The position numbers were made by a program, and so were the translations under genes. A DNA stretch of 64,000 bases from Ovis canadensis. Lineage: Eukaryota > Chordata > Mammalia > Artiodactyla > Bovidae. The stretch is taken from assembly GCF_042477335.2 (NCBI RefSeq), contig NC_091262.1, positions 15,458,001 through 15,522,000 on the forward strand. The letters are read 5' to 3'. This document shows positions 1-10,644 of this stretch, piece after piece (the first letter of the stretch is position 1; each line of letters starts with the position of its first letter). A model generated the notes under the pieces. That model ran no database searches. It was not told the origin of the DNA and saw nothing but the letters and a program-made list of their open reading frames with translations.

Positions 1-1640
1 CCATTGCTTCTCATTGGCTGCATCCTCACTGGGAAGGAAGAGGAGTCTTTCTTCCTGTTGACCTCTGTTATTGTTGCAGGGTGTGAGAGCATCCCTTGCT
101 GGTCTCCTGACTCTATTTAGTTGAGATTTCTGTTTGTTAATATTTTACAATAGACACTATCCTGAAGAAAACTTTGGTTTAGAAAGAGAACTTCCTGCCT
201 GACTACCTTCCACACCTGTTGTTTTATTTCATTGTGTTTTCCCTTTGCCCCTGATTAACATGCCAACCTCCCTGTTAAGCTCAAGGGTGATGAAAATTCC
301 TACAGCAACATCAAGCTCTCACATCCAGGCTCAGCTCTGAGGAGGCGGACAGGAGGCAGGGCTGGGTAGGGTGATTTCTCGAGAAAATTCCTAGGGGAAG
401 TACAATAAGGATTAAGTTTATCAATGCACATCTTTTGCCAGAGAGTTGCAAATACCCTGAGCCAACATAGTTACTTTTAATTGCTTTTCACTGAATCCTT
501 GAATTCCTGTTGGACCCTAGAAAGAGAAGCACTGAGATCCAAACAAGACCCTTCCCTAAACAACCTATTTGAAACCACATTAAAAATTGTATTAGCACAT
601 GTCTAAGGACAGCCAGCTTGCTGTATGCAGCAGACTTAATCTACTTGAGAAATCTCCTGAAGGGAAAGTCTTGGAAATAAAGGTCAAATACATCTCTTTC
701 AGTTTATGACTAAACATTTGGTAGCATTTATACAGATTTTACTTCTTTCAATGCACAAAAATATATCAGTTTGACTACTTTCCCTGTGCAAATTATACTA
801 TACAATCCTGTTTTCTAAATGGCTCCAACAGAAAGAGCCAGAGTGCTTAAGCTTATCACTGAAAGTGTTGGTTCATAACATGCAAAAATATGGACCCCCA
901 TTTCACACAAAGAAACAAGTACTTGCTAAGCACATCAAGGAAACTAGTAAACAGTTCAGTTGTTTCTTGATTTCTAAAGGACTAACTGATGGACCAACTT
1001 ATTCAACCTCAAAGGAAGGAAAAGAAAGAAACAACTGTTCTGAGGCAAAAAAGAAATTATTTAGTTTCACTTTTTCCCCCAATTAAGATAGATTAGCTTT
1101 ATCAAGGTTTAAGAAGCTTTTGGAAATATTGGATGCCAGTTCTCACGCATAATATATTTAAGTTTCCAAACTTAATTCCAATTTATTTCCATTTTTATCA
1201 CAACCAGGTGATTGGGCTCCGTCAAGCTATGCTGGGCAATTTTTCCTGGTCCTGCTACTAGCAAAAGTGATTAAGTGGCAACACACAAAAATTCTTCAAG
1301 CTTAGCGTCAGATTTGGTACATCACACTTCCACTCTGTGGACTAACTGCCTCTCAAGACTAGTGCAGATTCAAGGACTGGGGAATAGACGTTGCTCTTTT
1401 AGTGAGAGGAGCTTCAAAGCCATGTGACAGAGTGTAAATGAAAAGGGGAGTGAAGAACTGAGCCATTAAGGCAATGAATGTACACAGCCTGTTATTAAGG
1501 AGTCGGGTCAGGGCTGCGGCCTGAAAGGAGGCCAGTGTGAAGCACTAGAGGGCGTTAGGTGGAGAGAAGGAGGGCCTTTTCAAGCTCTAGGTGCACTTCA
1601 AAAATGACCCACGTTGGCTTTTTGTTATTAGAATAAGTAT
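1..1640. other. No recognised gene or repeat
   Basis: I see no convincing coding region, structured RNA or interspersed repeat here. The only ORF above 70 codons (865-1086, plus) has no recognisable motif, starts without context and looks like chance. The stretch is moderately AT-rich with no simple repeats of note. It may be ordinary unique intergenic or intronic sequence, or hold repeats too old to see by eye. Confidence 0.5.
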
Positions 1641-1673
1641 CTAGTATTTTCACAGTAAGCGTTTTGCTGTAGA

Positions 1674-1746
1674 CATCTTTGCCACAAGCATTTTTATCAC
1701 AAATATTTTAGCCACATAACTAAGTGGCCATACGGCAATTTTGCCA
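1674..1746 (+). repeat. Left terminal inverted repeat of the MULE
   Basis: This pairs in inverted orientation with 2686-2751. Shared blocks are CATCTTTGCCACAAGCA at the outer end, then a CATAACTAA block and a GGCAATTTT block near the inner end. The repeat is itself built from short subunits of the form CAAGCATTTT...CAC, and one more degenerate subunit lies outside it at 1648-1673, which may be the true outer edge. Confidence 0.65.
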
Positions 1747-1879
1747 TAAAAAATAATGTAACTGGATGACAGTCTGGCTTCACTTTTCCATTGATGCAGT
1801 GCTCCCATTTGTACATCACATAAATCTTCACCCTCATAATGCTCTGCACAGGGACAAGCGGATGTGGCAGTCCAGACTA

Positions 1880-2200
1880 ATGGCTGACAGCTATGCATAT
1901 CAACTCGACAGAAAATAAGAGTGATAGAACTTACTGGAAGTGTGAAATAAGAGCGCAGATCAGACTGCATACCAGACCAGAAAATGACAGCATGTCAGTC
2001 TGCAAATCTGTTGGTGACTAGAAGGTACAACACTGAACTCACATTTCCTATGGAACTTTGGAACATCTATCACCTTGACAATGTGCCAATATAAATTAAA
2101 CAATAGTGCAGAAGGCTTTTTCAAGGCAATGCAAAACTCAGTTTACAAATATGCACCCTTTGATAGGAAATTGATACTTCTTTTAATAAAGGAGAAATTA
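1880..2200 (+). pseudogene. MULE transposase remnant (FLYWCH finger and C-terminal piece)
   Basis: Reading the plus strand across one single-base frame change, 1880-1975 gives MADSYAYQLDRK followed by NKSDRTYWKCE and RLHT. That is the G-Y-x-Y...YW-x-C...R-L-H-T pattern of the second half of a FLYWCH zinc finger. At 2048-2075 a PMELWNIY segment appears, and at about 2096-2200 NNSAEGFFKAMQ followed by a YAPFDRKLI-like run. This resembles the conserved NN-x-(V/A)-E-G-x-(H/F) block at the C-terminal end of MULE transposases. The region between lacks room for the full DDE domain. Stops and frame changes make it non-functional. Domain assignment is by eye. Confidence 0.5.
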
Positions 2201-2483
2201 TAGCAGAAAGAAAATGTGCAATACTAAATGAGATGATAAATCAACAGGCAGATAAATTGTAAAATACTATGAAAGAAAGACTTCAAAGACAAATGCTCAG
2301 GTAAACTCACAAAATAAAATTAGTTATTTGCAGTTTTGCCACAAATCTACCCACATTGTAAATGTATTTGAATATTTTTACAATATTTTAAATTTAAAAT
2401 ATTTTAAAATTTTCTCTTCATTTCTCATTTCATTATATCCTTTTATAGTCCTTCTTTTATTTTTTGCAATTTCATCTTTTATG

Positions 2484-2680
2484 GGGGCTTCCCTGGTGGC
2501 TCAGAGGTTAAAGTGTCTGCCTCCATTGTGGGAGACCCAGGTTCGATCCCTGGGTTGGGAAGATCCCCTGGAGAAGGAAATGGTAACCCACTCCAGTATT
2601 CTTGCCTGGAAAATCCCATGGATGGAGAAGCCTGGTAGGCTACAGTCCATGGGGTCGCAAAGAGTTGGACACAACTGAGC
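2484..2680 (+). mobile_element. Bov-tA SINE
   Basis: This is a ruminant tRNA-derived SINE fused to a Bov-A unit. It opens with GGGCTTCCCTGGTGGCTCAG, carries a B-box-like GGTTCGATCCC motif, and continues into the Bov-A body ending with ACACAACTGAGC. It inserted into the right part of the MULE fossil, so it is younger than that element. Such elements depend on LINE reverse transcriptase supplied in trans. Confidence 0.92.
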
Positions 2681-2685
2681 AAAAA

Positions 2686-2751
2686 ATTGCCTTATGGACA
2701 ATTAGTTATGAGGTGAAAATGCTTGCAGTGAAAATGCTTGTGGCAAAGATG
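2686..2751 (-). repeat. Right terminal inverted repeat of the MULE
   Basis: Inverted partner of 1674-1746. On this side the internal subunit is duplicated (AAAATGCTTGCAGTG then AAAATGCTTGTGG), whereas the left copy has diverged there. The Bov-tA SINE abuts its inner edge. Confidence 0.65.
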
Positions 2752-3204
2752 ATTACAAGGAAGGAAACTAGAACCATTGCAATGGTCTCCTTATTGAGCC
2801 TTGTCATTTTTGATGTTGGATAAAGTATATACTATTCAAGGACAGATTTTTTTTCCTCAGTAATGTTTGCATTTTTAGAAGAAAAAAGTCCACAATGGCA
2901 GATGTCATTTGCTGCCTCTTTTTTTCACCTATTTTTATCTTTGTATCATGCTTAGTGGACTTATTACCTGAAAGTGTCCTGGATGAGACTGCTGAATGGG
3001 CCTGGTTAAGGCAGACTTGTAGAGAACCAGTAGATTCCACTGTTAGAGAGGCAGTGTCTGCGCAAAGAAGCATGGCCCTTGCTTGCCACAGACCGATGCA
3101 CTGACTCAGCTGGACAAGAGTGAGACAGGGGGCAGGCACATTGGGAGCCAGTCTTTCCTGATGTCAGAACACCTCTGAATTCTGGCTGTAAAACCTACTA
3201 ACAG

Positions 3205-3552
3205 ACTTCCCTGGTGGCTCAGTGGTAAAGAATCTACCTGCCAGTGCAGGAGATACAGGTTTGATCACTGGTCCAGGAAGATCCCACGTGGCACAGAGCA
3301 ACAAAGCCCCAGTGCCACAACTATGGAGACTGTGCTTTACAGTCTGGGAGCCACGGCCACTGAAACTCTGGCCACCTAGAGCCTGGCTCTGCTACGAGAG
3401 AAGCTTCAGCAGTGAGAAGCCCATGTACCACAGCTAGAGAGTAGCCACTGCTCGCTGCAACTGGAGAAAGTGCTTGGCAGCAAGGAAGACCCAGCACAGC
3501 CAAAAATAAAATAAAGGAAGAAAGAAAATCATTAAAAAAAAAAAAAAAGAAT
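3205..3552 (+). mobile_element. CHR-type tRNA-derived SINE with A-tail
   Basis: A cetartiodactyl CHR SINE starts with ACTTCCCTGGTGGCTCAGTGG. It has a degenerate tRNA-like promoter, a body rich in GAGAAGC / CACTGCTCGCTGCAACT motifs, then AAAATAAA and a poly-A run. An 11-base target-site duplication with one mismatch (AAAACCTACTA at 3190-3200, AAAGCCTACTA at 3553-3563) brackets it. The ORFs crossing it are not genes. Confidence 0.88.
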
Positions 3553-3563
3553 AAAGCCTACTA

Positions 3564-4897
3564 GTTGCAGCTACCTCAGCCAAGTTCCCTAACATCTCGG
3601 TGCCTCTGTTTCCTCATCTTTCAAAGGAAACTAGTTCTACTTTATGGGATTATTTGGAAGTCAGTGCAATAATAAAAATAAAGCATTTAACAGAGCGTGT
3701 GTGCATCAAAAGCACGTTATATGCTTGTCTTCTGTTGCTCTCTGGGTGGTTGGAGTTGGAGGAAGGGCATAGGACTCTGACCAGTGGGTGTAAGTGACAG
3801 AAGTACAGTGTGTGTGGGTGGACATAGAAGAGGGGAGGGGAGGTGGGAGGTAGCAAAGGTAACTCTGCCGAAGTATAGCTGCTGCCCAGGGTTGCCTCTG
3901 TTTGTATACACCCACTGTTTCATCACAAAATTGTGTCCTTTTTATTTAAAATTGAAAACTAGACCTTCCCATAATTAAGCATTCAAGCAATCACAGAAAC
4001 TATATTAAATAAAGAACAAATAAGCAACTTACAAGTATTCCCCAGATAGTAATTACTTATAACCATTTGTCATAAAGTGAAATACAATTGCTTGTCAAGA
4101 GAACCAAAATTAATTGTATCCCAAATTAGTTTCTATCTTAGGTTGTCAATTTGCTTTCCTTCCTACAAATCTTTTGTGGTTAAAGACATTTTAATACTAT
4201 TGCAAAATAACAGGATTATTGTTCCATTGTTACCACATTAATAATCGTATTTTAAAATTACTAAGATTCTCTCCCTGAGGAATAAACCAATTTCTCTCAA
4301 ATTACAAATGTGTACAATAGTCATCTCTCCACTCAGCAAGTCAGTTAGATAGAAGAATTTTCCACTAAATTCTATAATACAAATTTATCCCAAAGGCAAC
4401 AGAAGAGATGATCTGTGATGAGAGCCAAAGAACTTTTAGACAAGTGAGTTCAAAGACTAAGTAAGATGAGATGGATTTTTTTTTTTTATTAATAAAATGT
4501 AGTGTTTCTACGTAAGGCAAATAGGGAATTATTCCTTGTCTCTTGCCATCATCACTCACATTTGGGTGTGGAGAAATATTTTAACTGTGTTTTCGGCTGC
4601 TGTTAACTTGATGCATTAACATTTGCCTTGCATGTATTTGCTGGACACACCCTGCTCTGGAAAGCCCCAGGCCATGCTGAGTCCTCCTGCCTTGCCTCCT
4701 GCCTCCAACATCAGCCCTGCCCTTTCTTTAGGGGTTTTCCTCCTAAGGCTCATTTTTCAAATGTAAACTAACCTGTCCAGAGCCCACACCCCAAATACCT
4801 CTTTTAAGGACTTCACACTCCAGGCCACTATCGCCCTGCTCTCATCACTCCAGAGCCAAGTACCAGACAAGTAGGGTCCATCCCTATGTCCCAGTGC
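3564..4897. other. Unassigned, AT-rich sequence
   Basis: No gene seen. A G-rich patch (about 3825-3855) and an A/T-rich block (about 3950-4560) stand out. From about 4600 the base composition changes to a C-rich, LTR-like texture that continues past the next SINE to an AATAAA near 5139. That could be an old LTR, but I cannot place its ends. Confidence 0.35.
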
Positions 4898-4899
4898 TT

Positions 4900-5058
4900 G
4901 CGTGAGTGATAAGTTGCTTCAGTCGTGTCTGACTCTTTGTGACCCTGTGGACTGCAACCCACCAGGCTCCTTTGTCCAAGGGATTCTCCAGGCAGCAATA
5001 CTGGAGTGGGTTTCAATGCCCTCCTCTGGGGGACCTTCCTGACCCAGGGATCGAAACG
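4900..5058 (-). mobile_element. Bov-tA / Bov-A SINE fragment
   Basis: On the minus strand the sequence runs from a GTTTCGATCCCTGGGTCAGG promoter-like segment into the Bov-A body and ends in GACACGACTGAAGC-like sequence. It is 5'-truncated relative to a complete Bov-tA. It lies within the possible LTR noted for 4600-5140. Confidence 0.85.
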
Positions 5059-5566
5059 GTGAGCCCATTGAAATTATCCCCAGCCAACCCTAAGCCTGCT
5101 TGCTCCACCTCATCCATATCTTCCTGAGGAAATCACAATAAAGGCCCTTGCCTATGCTTTTTCACCTGAACCTCTGCCTCATGACCAACCTTGGTACTTC
5201 CCATATAGCCTCCCACGTCATAGTGTAGTTCTTGGGATCTCTGAGTATAGTTACTTTCTTTTCAATGGCAATTATCTCCTGAGCTGTTGGACTTACTACT
5301 TAAAAAATAAGAAAAGTACTTTGGCAGGAACCAACACAATTCTCTAAAGCATTTATCCTTTAATTTAAAAAAAAAAACTATATTAAGGGCAGAAAAGAGC
5401 TGAGCTGACAGAATCTGCTAGTGAGAGTATCTGGTCAGGGAGAATGGGCTGGCAAGAGTGACATACTGCATGAATCATCTTCAAGACCGTTGTAAGTTCC
5501 AGAACGTGTCCTGAAACATCACAGAACTGAGCAACTGGCAAAATCTTGCGTGCCTTGGCAAGGTGA
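5059..5566. other. Unassigned sequence
   Basis: No coding or recognisable repeat. It contains an AATAAA at about 5139 and a short A-run near 5371. Confidence 0.35.
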
Positions 5567-7107
5567 TTCAGTTTATTTCAATTGCTCAGTTGTGTCCAAC
5601 TCTTTGTGACTCCATGGACTGCAGCACACCAGGCCTCCCTGTCTATAACCAACTCCCAGAGTTTACCCAAACTTATGTCCATTGAGTCAGTGATGCCACC
5701 CAACCATCTCATCCTCTGTTGTCCCCTTCTCCTCCCACCTTCAATCTTTCCCAGCATCAGGGTCTTTTCCAATAAGTCAGTTCTTCACATCAGGTGGGCA
5801 AAGTATTGGAGTTGCAGCTTCAGCATCAGTCCTTCCAAAGAATATTCAAGACTGATTTCCTTAAGGATGGATGGGTTGGATCTCCTTGCAGTCCAAGGGA
5901 CTCTCAAGAGTCTTCTCCAACACCACAGTTCAAAAGCATCAATTCCTCTGCACTCAGCTTTCTTTACAGTCCAACTCTCACATCCATACATGGCTACTGG
6001 AAAAACCATAGCCTTGACAAGACGGATCTTTGTTGACAAAGTAATGTCTCTGCTTTTTAATATGCTGTCTAGATTGGTCATAACTTTTCTTCCAAGGACT
6101 AAGTGTCTTTTCATTTAATGGCTGCAATCACCATCTGCAGTGATTTTGGAGCCTCCAAAATAAAGTCTGTCACTGTTTCCCCTTCTATTTGCCATGAAGT
6201 GATGGGACTAGATGCCATGATCTTCGTTTTCTGAATGTTGAGCTTTCAGCCAACTTTTTCACACTCCTCTTTCACTTTCATCAAGAGGCTTTTTAGTTCC
6301 TCTTCACTTTCTGCCATAAGGGTGGTCTCATCTGCATATCTGAGGTTATTGATATTTCTCCCAGCAATCTTGATTCCAGCTTGTGCTTCTTCCAGCCCAG
6401 CGTTTCTCATGATGTACTCTTCATATAAGTTAAATAAGCAGGGTGACAATATACAGTCTTAACATATTCCTTTCCCTATTTGGAACCAGTCTATTGTTCC
6501 ATGTCCAGTTCTAACTGTTGCTTCCTGACCTGCCTACTGATTTCTCAAGTGGCAGGTCAGCTGGTCTGTTATTCCCATGTCTTTAAGAATTTTTCACAGT
6601 TTGTGGTGATCCACACAGTCAAAGGCTTTGGCATAATCAATAAAGCAGAATAGATGTTTTTCTGGAACTGTCTTTCCTTTTTGATAATCCAACAGATGTC
6701 AGCAATTTGATCTCTGGTTCTTCTGCTTTTTCTAAATCCAATTTGAGCATTTGGAAGTTCTCAGTTCACGTACTGTTGAAGGCTGGCTTGGAGAATTTTG
6801 AGCATTACTTTGTTAGCATGTGAGATGAGTGCAATTGTGTGGTAGTTTGAACATTCTTTAGCATAGACTTTCTTTGGGGCTAGAATGAAAACTGACCTTT
6901 TCCAGTCCTGTGGCCACTGCTGAGTTTTCCAAATTTGCTGGCATATTGAGTGCAGCACTTTCACAGCACCATCTTTTAGGATTTTAAATAGCTCAAGTGG
7001 AATTCCATCACCTCCTCTAGCTTTGTTTCTAGTGATGCTTCCTAAGGCCCACTTTGCTTTGCATTCCAGGATGTCTGGCTCAAATTGAGTGATCAGACCA
7101 TCATGGC
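5567..7107 (-). mobile_element. BovB LINE, 5'-truncated
   Basis: The plus-strand start reads as the complement of the BovB 3' terminus, and the minus strand then gives the C-terminal reverse-transcriptase region (5785-6114, including [12 protein letters not shown] and [11 protein letters not shown]). Upstream pieces of the RT core follow at 6246-6449 and 6761-6964. The YADD block is altered to YADET. BovB is an RTE-clade non-LTR retrotransposon of about 3.2 kb, and roughly its 3' half is present. Stops and frameshifts break the frame. Confidence 0.9.
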
Positions 7108-7158
7108 AAGGTGGTAGCAGGGGCCTAAGATGCCATACCTACCAAGACTTTTATTTTT

Positions 7159-7484
7159 GACTGCAAGGAGATCCAACCAGTCCACGTTAAAGGAGATCAG
7201 TCCTGGATGTTCATTGGAAGGACTTATGCTGAAGCTGAAACTCCAATACTTTGGCCACCTGATGTGAAGAACTGACTCTTTTGAAAAGACCCTGATGCTG
7301 GGAAAGATTGAAGGTGGGAGGAGAAGGGGATGACAGAGGATGAGATGGTTGGATGGCATCATCAATGAGTTTGAGTAAACTTTGGGAGTTGGTGATGGAC
7401 AAAGAGGCTTGGCCTGCTGCAGTCCGTGGGGCCGCAAAGAGTTGGACAAGACTAAGTGACTGAGCTGAACTGAACTAAACTGAG
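7159..7484 (+). mobile_element. BovB LINE 3' end
   Basis: It begins within GACTGCAAGGAGATCCAACC and runs to the GCTGAACTGAACTAAACTGA terminus. It faces the minus-strand copy at 5567-7107 across a 51-base spacer. The two overlap in content, both containing the 3' end, so they are separate insertions rather than one 5'-inverted copy. Confidence 0.88.
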
Positions 7485-9020
7485 GTTTATGTTTTATAGC
7501 TTACTTATGTTTAAAATTATGTATTGATGTCTGGCTTCAGCTCTATGAGAAGAGCATTAAAGTTATAACTCTCATCCTCAGAAAAAGAAAAAAGCTGAAG
7601 AAACTGAAATCAAGACATTTTTAAAGACCAATCACTGCGCTGAGGTCACAAAGGCAAGCTACTATCCCCAAACTGGAGAGGCAAGTTGATTCAGAGAATC
7701 ACAGCTGATAGCAACGAACCCGGAGCAGAAGCCAGGGCAGCCAGTAGCTGGTAGGAGGAGGGATATTGCTGGAGGGCTTGTGTACATCAGCTGTGTAGTT
7801 AGAAGCTCTGAGGAGGAGTCATCTGCGGTGATCCCCACAGTTTCATCAGTTCTACCTTTAGGAGGCCCATTAGATTCCTGCAGTGAAAACCAAAGAAAAT
7901 CTCATGCTTCAGGCAGAAGGAGGGGAAAAGTAGCCGTTTGAAATAAGAATAGGTCATTCTCATAGTAAAGAACTGCTCTCAAGGGAAACTGCTTTATCAG
8001 AGATATTTAATGTAATGTATATATTTAATATAATCTAACCTGGGGGAAAGGAGCTAGATAATTCAGACCTTTACAGCCTTCCTGTCTCACCTAAGGGAAG
8101 GAAGGAAAAATGGCTAAGAAATGTTTCTGAATATCAGAGCTCAGCCACTCAAAATCACTAAAGACATAAAATTTACTTATAAGATTATAGAAAGCTTCCC
8201 CTCAACAACATCTTACTCCTACGTCAGTAGGGTTCCAGGATAATAACAGTGGATTACGAGCAAAAGAGCTGCAATATAAAACTATTTGAGAAAAGTTTCT
8301 TAGGCAAAACAAAGATAAGATGGGAGGGGGAAAAAATCAAAGGAAACTAAAGAAAATTTAAACTTTTGGCACCCATATTTACAGCTAACATTAAATAACT
8401 AGATATTAGGTCAGATTAACATAAAGCTTCACAATGAAAATGTGATTACCTCAGTTCCTAGTACTAGATACAGCATGTCCAGCTCAACAAGAAATTATAA
8501 AGTATGCTAGAAGAGAAGCACAAACACAATCTGGAGACACAAAGCATGAATTAGAACCAGTTCCCATATGAAAGCAATTTGGAAATTATCAGACTTGGAA
8601 TTTGAATGAATATGCAAAACATGTTAAGGTCCTTAATGGAAAAAGTATACAGCATGTAAGAACAGATAGGTAATGTAAGCAGAGAGATGAAAACTCAAGA
8701 AAAGTTTAGAAAGAAAATATTTAAAATTAAAAATGCTGCAAAGAAATGAATAATGCCTTTGATGTGATCACCAGTAGAATGGACACAGCTGAGGAAAAAT
8801 ATCAGTCATCTTGAAGATATGTTGATAGAAATTCCCAAAATGAAATGTAAAGATGGAAAAGAAAAAAAATGTAGAACAATATTCAGGAACTATGGGAAAA
8901 TTATGAAAGATGTAACATACATATTCTGGAAACTCGAGAAGAGACAAAGGTACAGAAGAAATAGTTGGAAGAATAATGCTCAAGCATTTTTCAAAATAAA
9001 TGACAGACACCAAACCACAG
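7485..9020 (+). mobile_element. Old L1: 5' UTR and ORF1 remnant
   Basis: About 7700-7880 resembles the 5' UTR of older mammalian L1 families (GTGATCCCCACAGTTTCATC-type text). At about 8745-9015 the plus strand, across frame changes, gives an ORF1-like coiled-coil and RRM-start text: DTAEE, then NNIQELWENYERCNI. It is cut by a BovB at 9021. The same L1 appears to continue with ORF2 at 9756. Exact 5' end unknown. Confidence 0.6.
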
Positions 9021-9755
9021 ATCACAACAAACTGTGGAAAATTCTTAAAGAGATGAGAGTACCAGACCACCTTACCTATCTCCCTGAGAAACCTGCATGC
9101 AGATCAAGAAGCAACAATTAGAACCAGACATGGAACAACAGACTGGTTCAAAGTTGGAAAATGAGTACAATAAGGATGTATATTGTCACTTTGCTTATTT
9201 AACTTATATGCAGATTACATCATGCAAAATGCCAAGCTGGATGAATCACAAGCTGGAAATGAGACTGCTGGGAGAAAAATCAACAACCTCAGATATGCAG
9301 TTGATACCATTCTAGTAGTGGAAAGTGAAGAGGAACTAAAGAGGCTCTTGATGAAGGTGAAAGAGAAGAGTGAAAAGAGCTGGCTTGAAACTCAAGAATA
9401 AAAAAAACAACAACAAGAAACTAAGATCATGGCATCTATTCCCATCACTTCACAGGGTAAAAATGGAAGCAGTTACAGATTTTATCTTCTTGGGCTCCAA
9501 AATCAATGGAGACAATGATTTCACAATGAAATGAAAAGATACTTGCTCCTTGGAAGAAAAGCTATGACACACCTAGACAGTGTATTAAAAAGAAGAAACA
9601 TCACTTTGTGGACAATGTTTTGTACAGTCAAATCTATGGTTTTTCTAGCAGTCATGTATGGATGTGACAGTTGGACCTTAAAGAAGGCTGAGCACCAAAG
9701 AATTGATACTCTCAAATTGTGGTGCTGGAGAAGACTCTTGAGAGTCCCTTGGACT
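9021..9755 (+). mobile_element. BovB LINE internal fragment inside old L1
   Basis: This covers the middle of the BovB reverse transcriptase. It starts at the GATCACAACAAACTGTGG block and stops abruptly in AGAGTCCCTTGGACT without the 3' tail, so it is truncated at both ends. The catalytic YADD motif reads YAVD, losing the first aspartate of the pair. L1 sequence flanks both sides. The missing 3' end suggests a later deletion took the junction. Confidence 0.85.
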
Positions 9756-10403
9756 AAAATGTAATGAACAGACAACAGTTACAAATGATAAATGTTAATC
9801 CATATATATCAGTAATCACTTTAAATATGAGTGGGTTGGTGTGATATATTACCAATTAAAACATTGAAATTGTCAGAGTGGTTTAAAAAAAGACCCACCC
9901 TAGCTTGTCTACAGTAGTCCAACTTTAAATATAAAAGCACAGATAGATTAGAAGTTAAGAGGTAGAGAAAGACATATAATGTTAACATCAATCAAAAGGA
10001 AGTTGGAGTAGCTATATTAAATTTAGCCAAAGCAGACTTTAGAATAAGACAAAAAATTAAAGATAGAGTATTGCCTAGTGGTAGATGGATCTGTTCCTCC
10101 AAGAAACCATGACAATCCTTAACATGCATGCACATGAAAACACAGCATCAAAACACTTGAGAGAAAAACTGATCGAACTGCAAGGGGAAATAGACAAGTC
10201 CGCTATTACGATTGGAGACATCAACTTGCCTCTCTTACTAATTGACAGAACTAGTGAGCATAAAATCAGCAAGCATATAGTTAGAATGGAAAATACCATC
10301 ATTCAACTGGATTCAATTGATATTATAACAAACAATAGAAGAATATACATTTTCCTCAAATTCACAAAGAATATTCACCAAGATAGACTGTATTCTGGGT
10401 CAT
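9756..10403 (+). mobile_element. Old L1: start of ORF2 (endonuclease region)
   Basis: The text around 9810-9850 reads like the L1 ORF2 N-terminus (SVITLNMSG-like), and 10160-10400 like its endonuclease end. The segment is interrupted at 10404 by a Bov-tA SINE whose target duplication proves that L1 continues on the other side. Confidence 0.7.
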
Positions 10404-10417
10404 AAAACACATCTTAG

Positions 10418-10630
10418 AAAGTGAAAGTGAAGTTGCTCAGTTGTTTCCGATTCTTTGAGACCCCATGGACTGTAGCCTACCAGGCTCCTCTGTCCATGGG
10501 ATTTTCCAGGCAATAGTACTGGAGTGGGTTGCCATTTCCTTCTCCAGGGGATCTTCCCAACCCAGGGATCGAACCCAGGTCTCCCACATTGTAGACCGAT
10601 GCTTTACCATCTGAGCCACCAGGGAAGTCC
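10418..10630 (-). mobile_element. Bov-tA SINE with perfect target-site duplication
   Basis: A complete Bov-tA lies on the minus strand (GGACTTCCCTGGTGGCTCAG to the ACTTTCACTTTC end). The 14-base duplication AAAACACATCTTAG is identical at 10404-10417 and 10631-10644, so the insertion is clean and relatively recent in a much older L1. Confidence 0.95.
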
Positions 10631-10644
10631 AAAACACATCTTAG

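Larger units (their letters stand above)
1648..2752 (+). mobile_element. Decayed MULE (MuDR-type) DNA transposon with terminal inverted repeats
   Basis: Two stretches about 1 kb apart (1674-1746 and 2686-2751) are imperfect inverted copies of each other, sharing CATCTTTGCCACAAGCA exactly. Between them the plus strand keeps scattered transposase-like coding: a FLYWCH zinc-finger-like piece (1880-1975) and a MULE transposase C-terminal-like piece (2048-2200). FLYWCH fingers and this transposase type go together in animal MULEs. The centre, including most of the catalytic domain, is missing, so this is an internally deleted, non-autonomous fossil. A Bov-tA SINE (2484-2680) later landed just inside the right terminus. 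No clear 8-10 bp target duplication was found. A mammalian MuDR family such as Ricksha is possible but unverified. Confidence 0.6.

Noticed and set aside
865-1086. 73-codon plus-strand ORF near the left end
   Set aside because: No motif, no start context, no neighbour that suggests a gene. Its length is expected by chance.
5567-7484. BovB copies in opposite orientation read as one twin-primed insertion
   Set aside because: Both contain the 3' end of BovB, whereas twin priming yields non-overlapping parts. They are two insertions.
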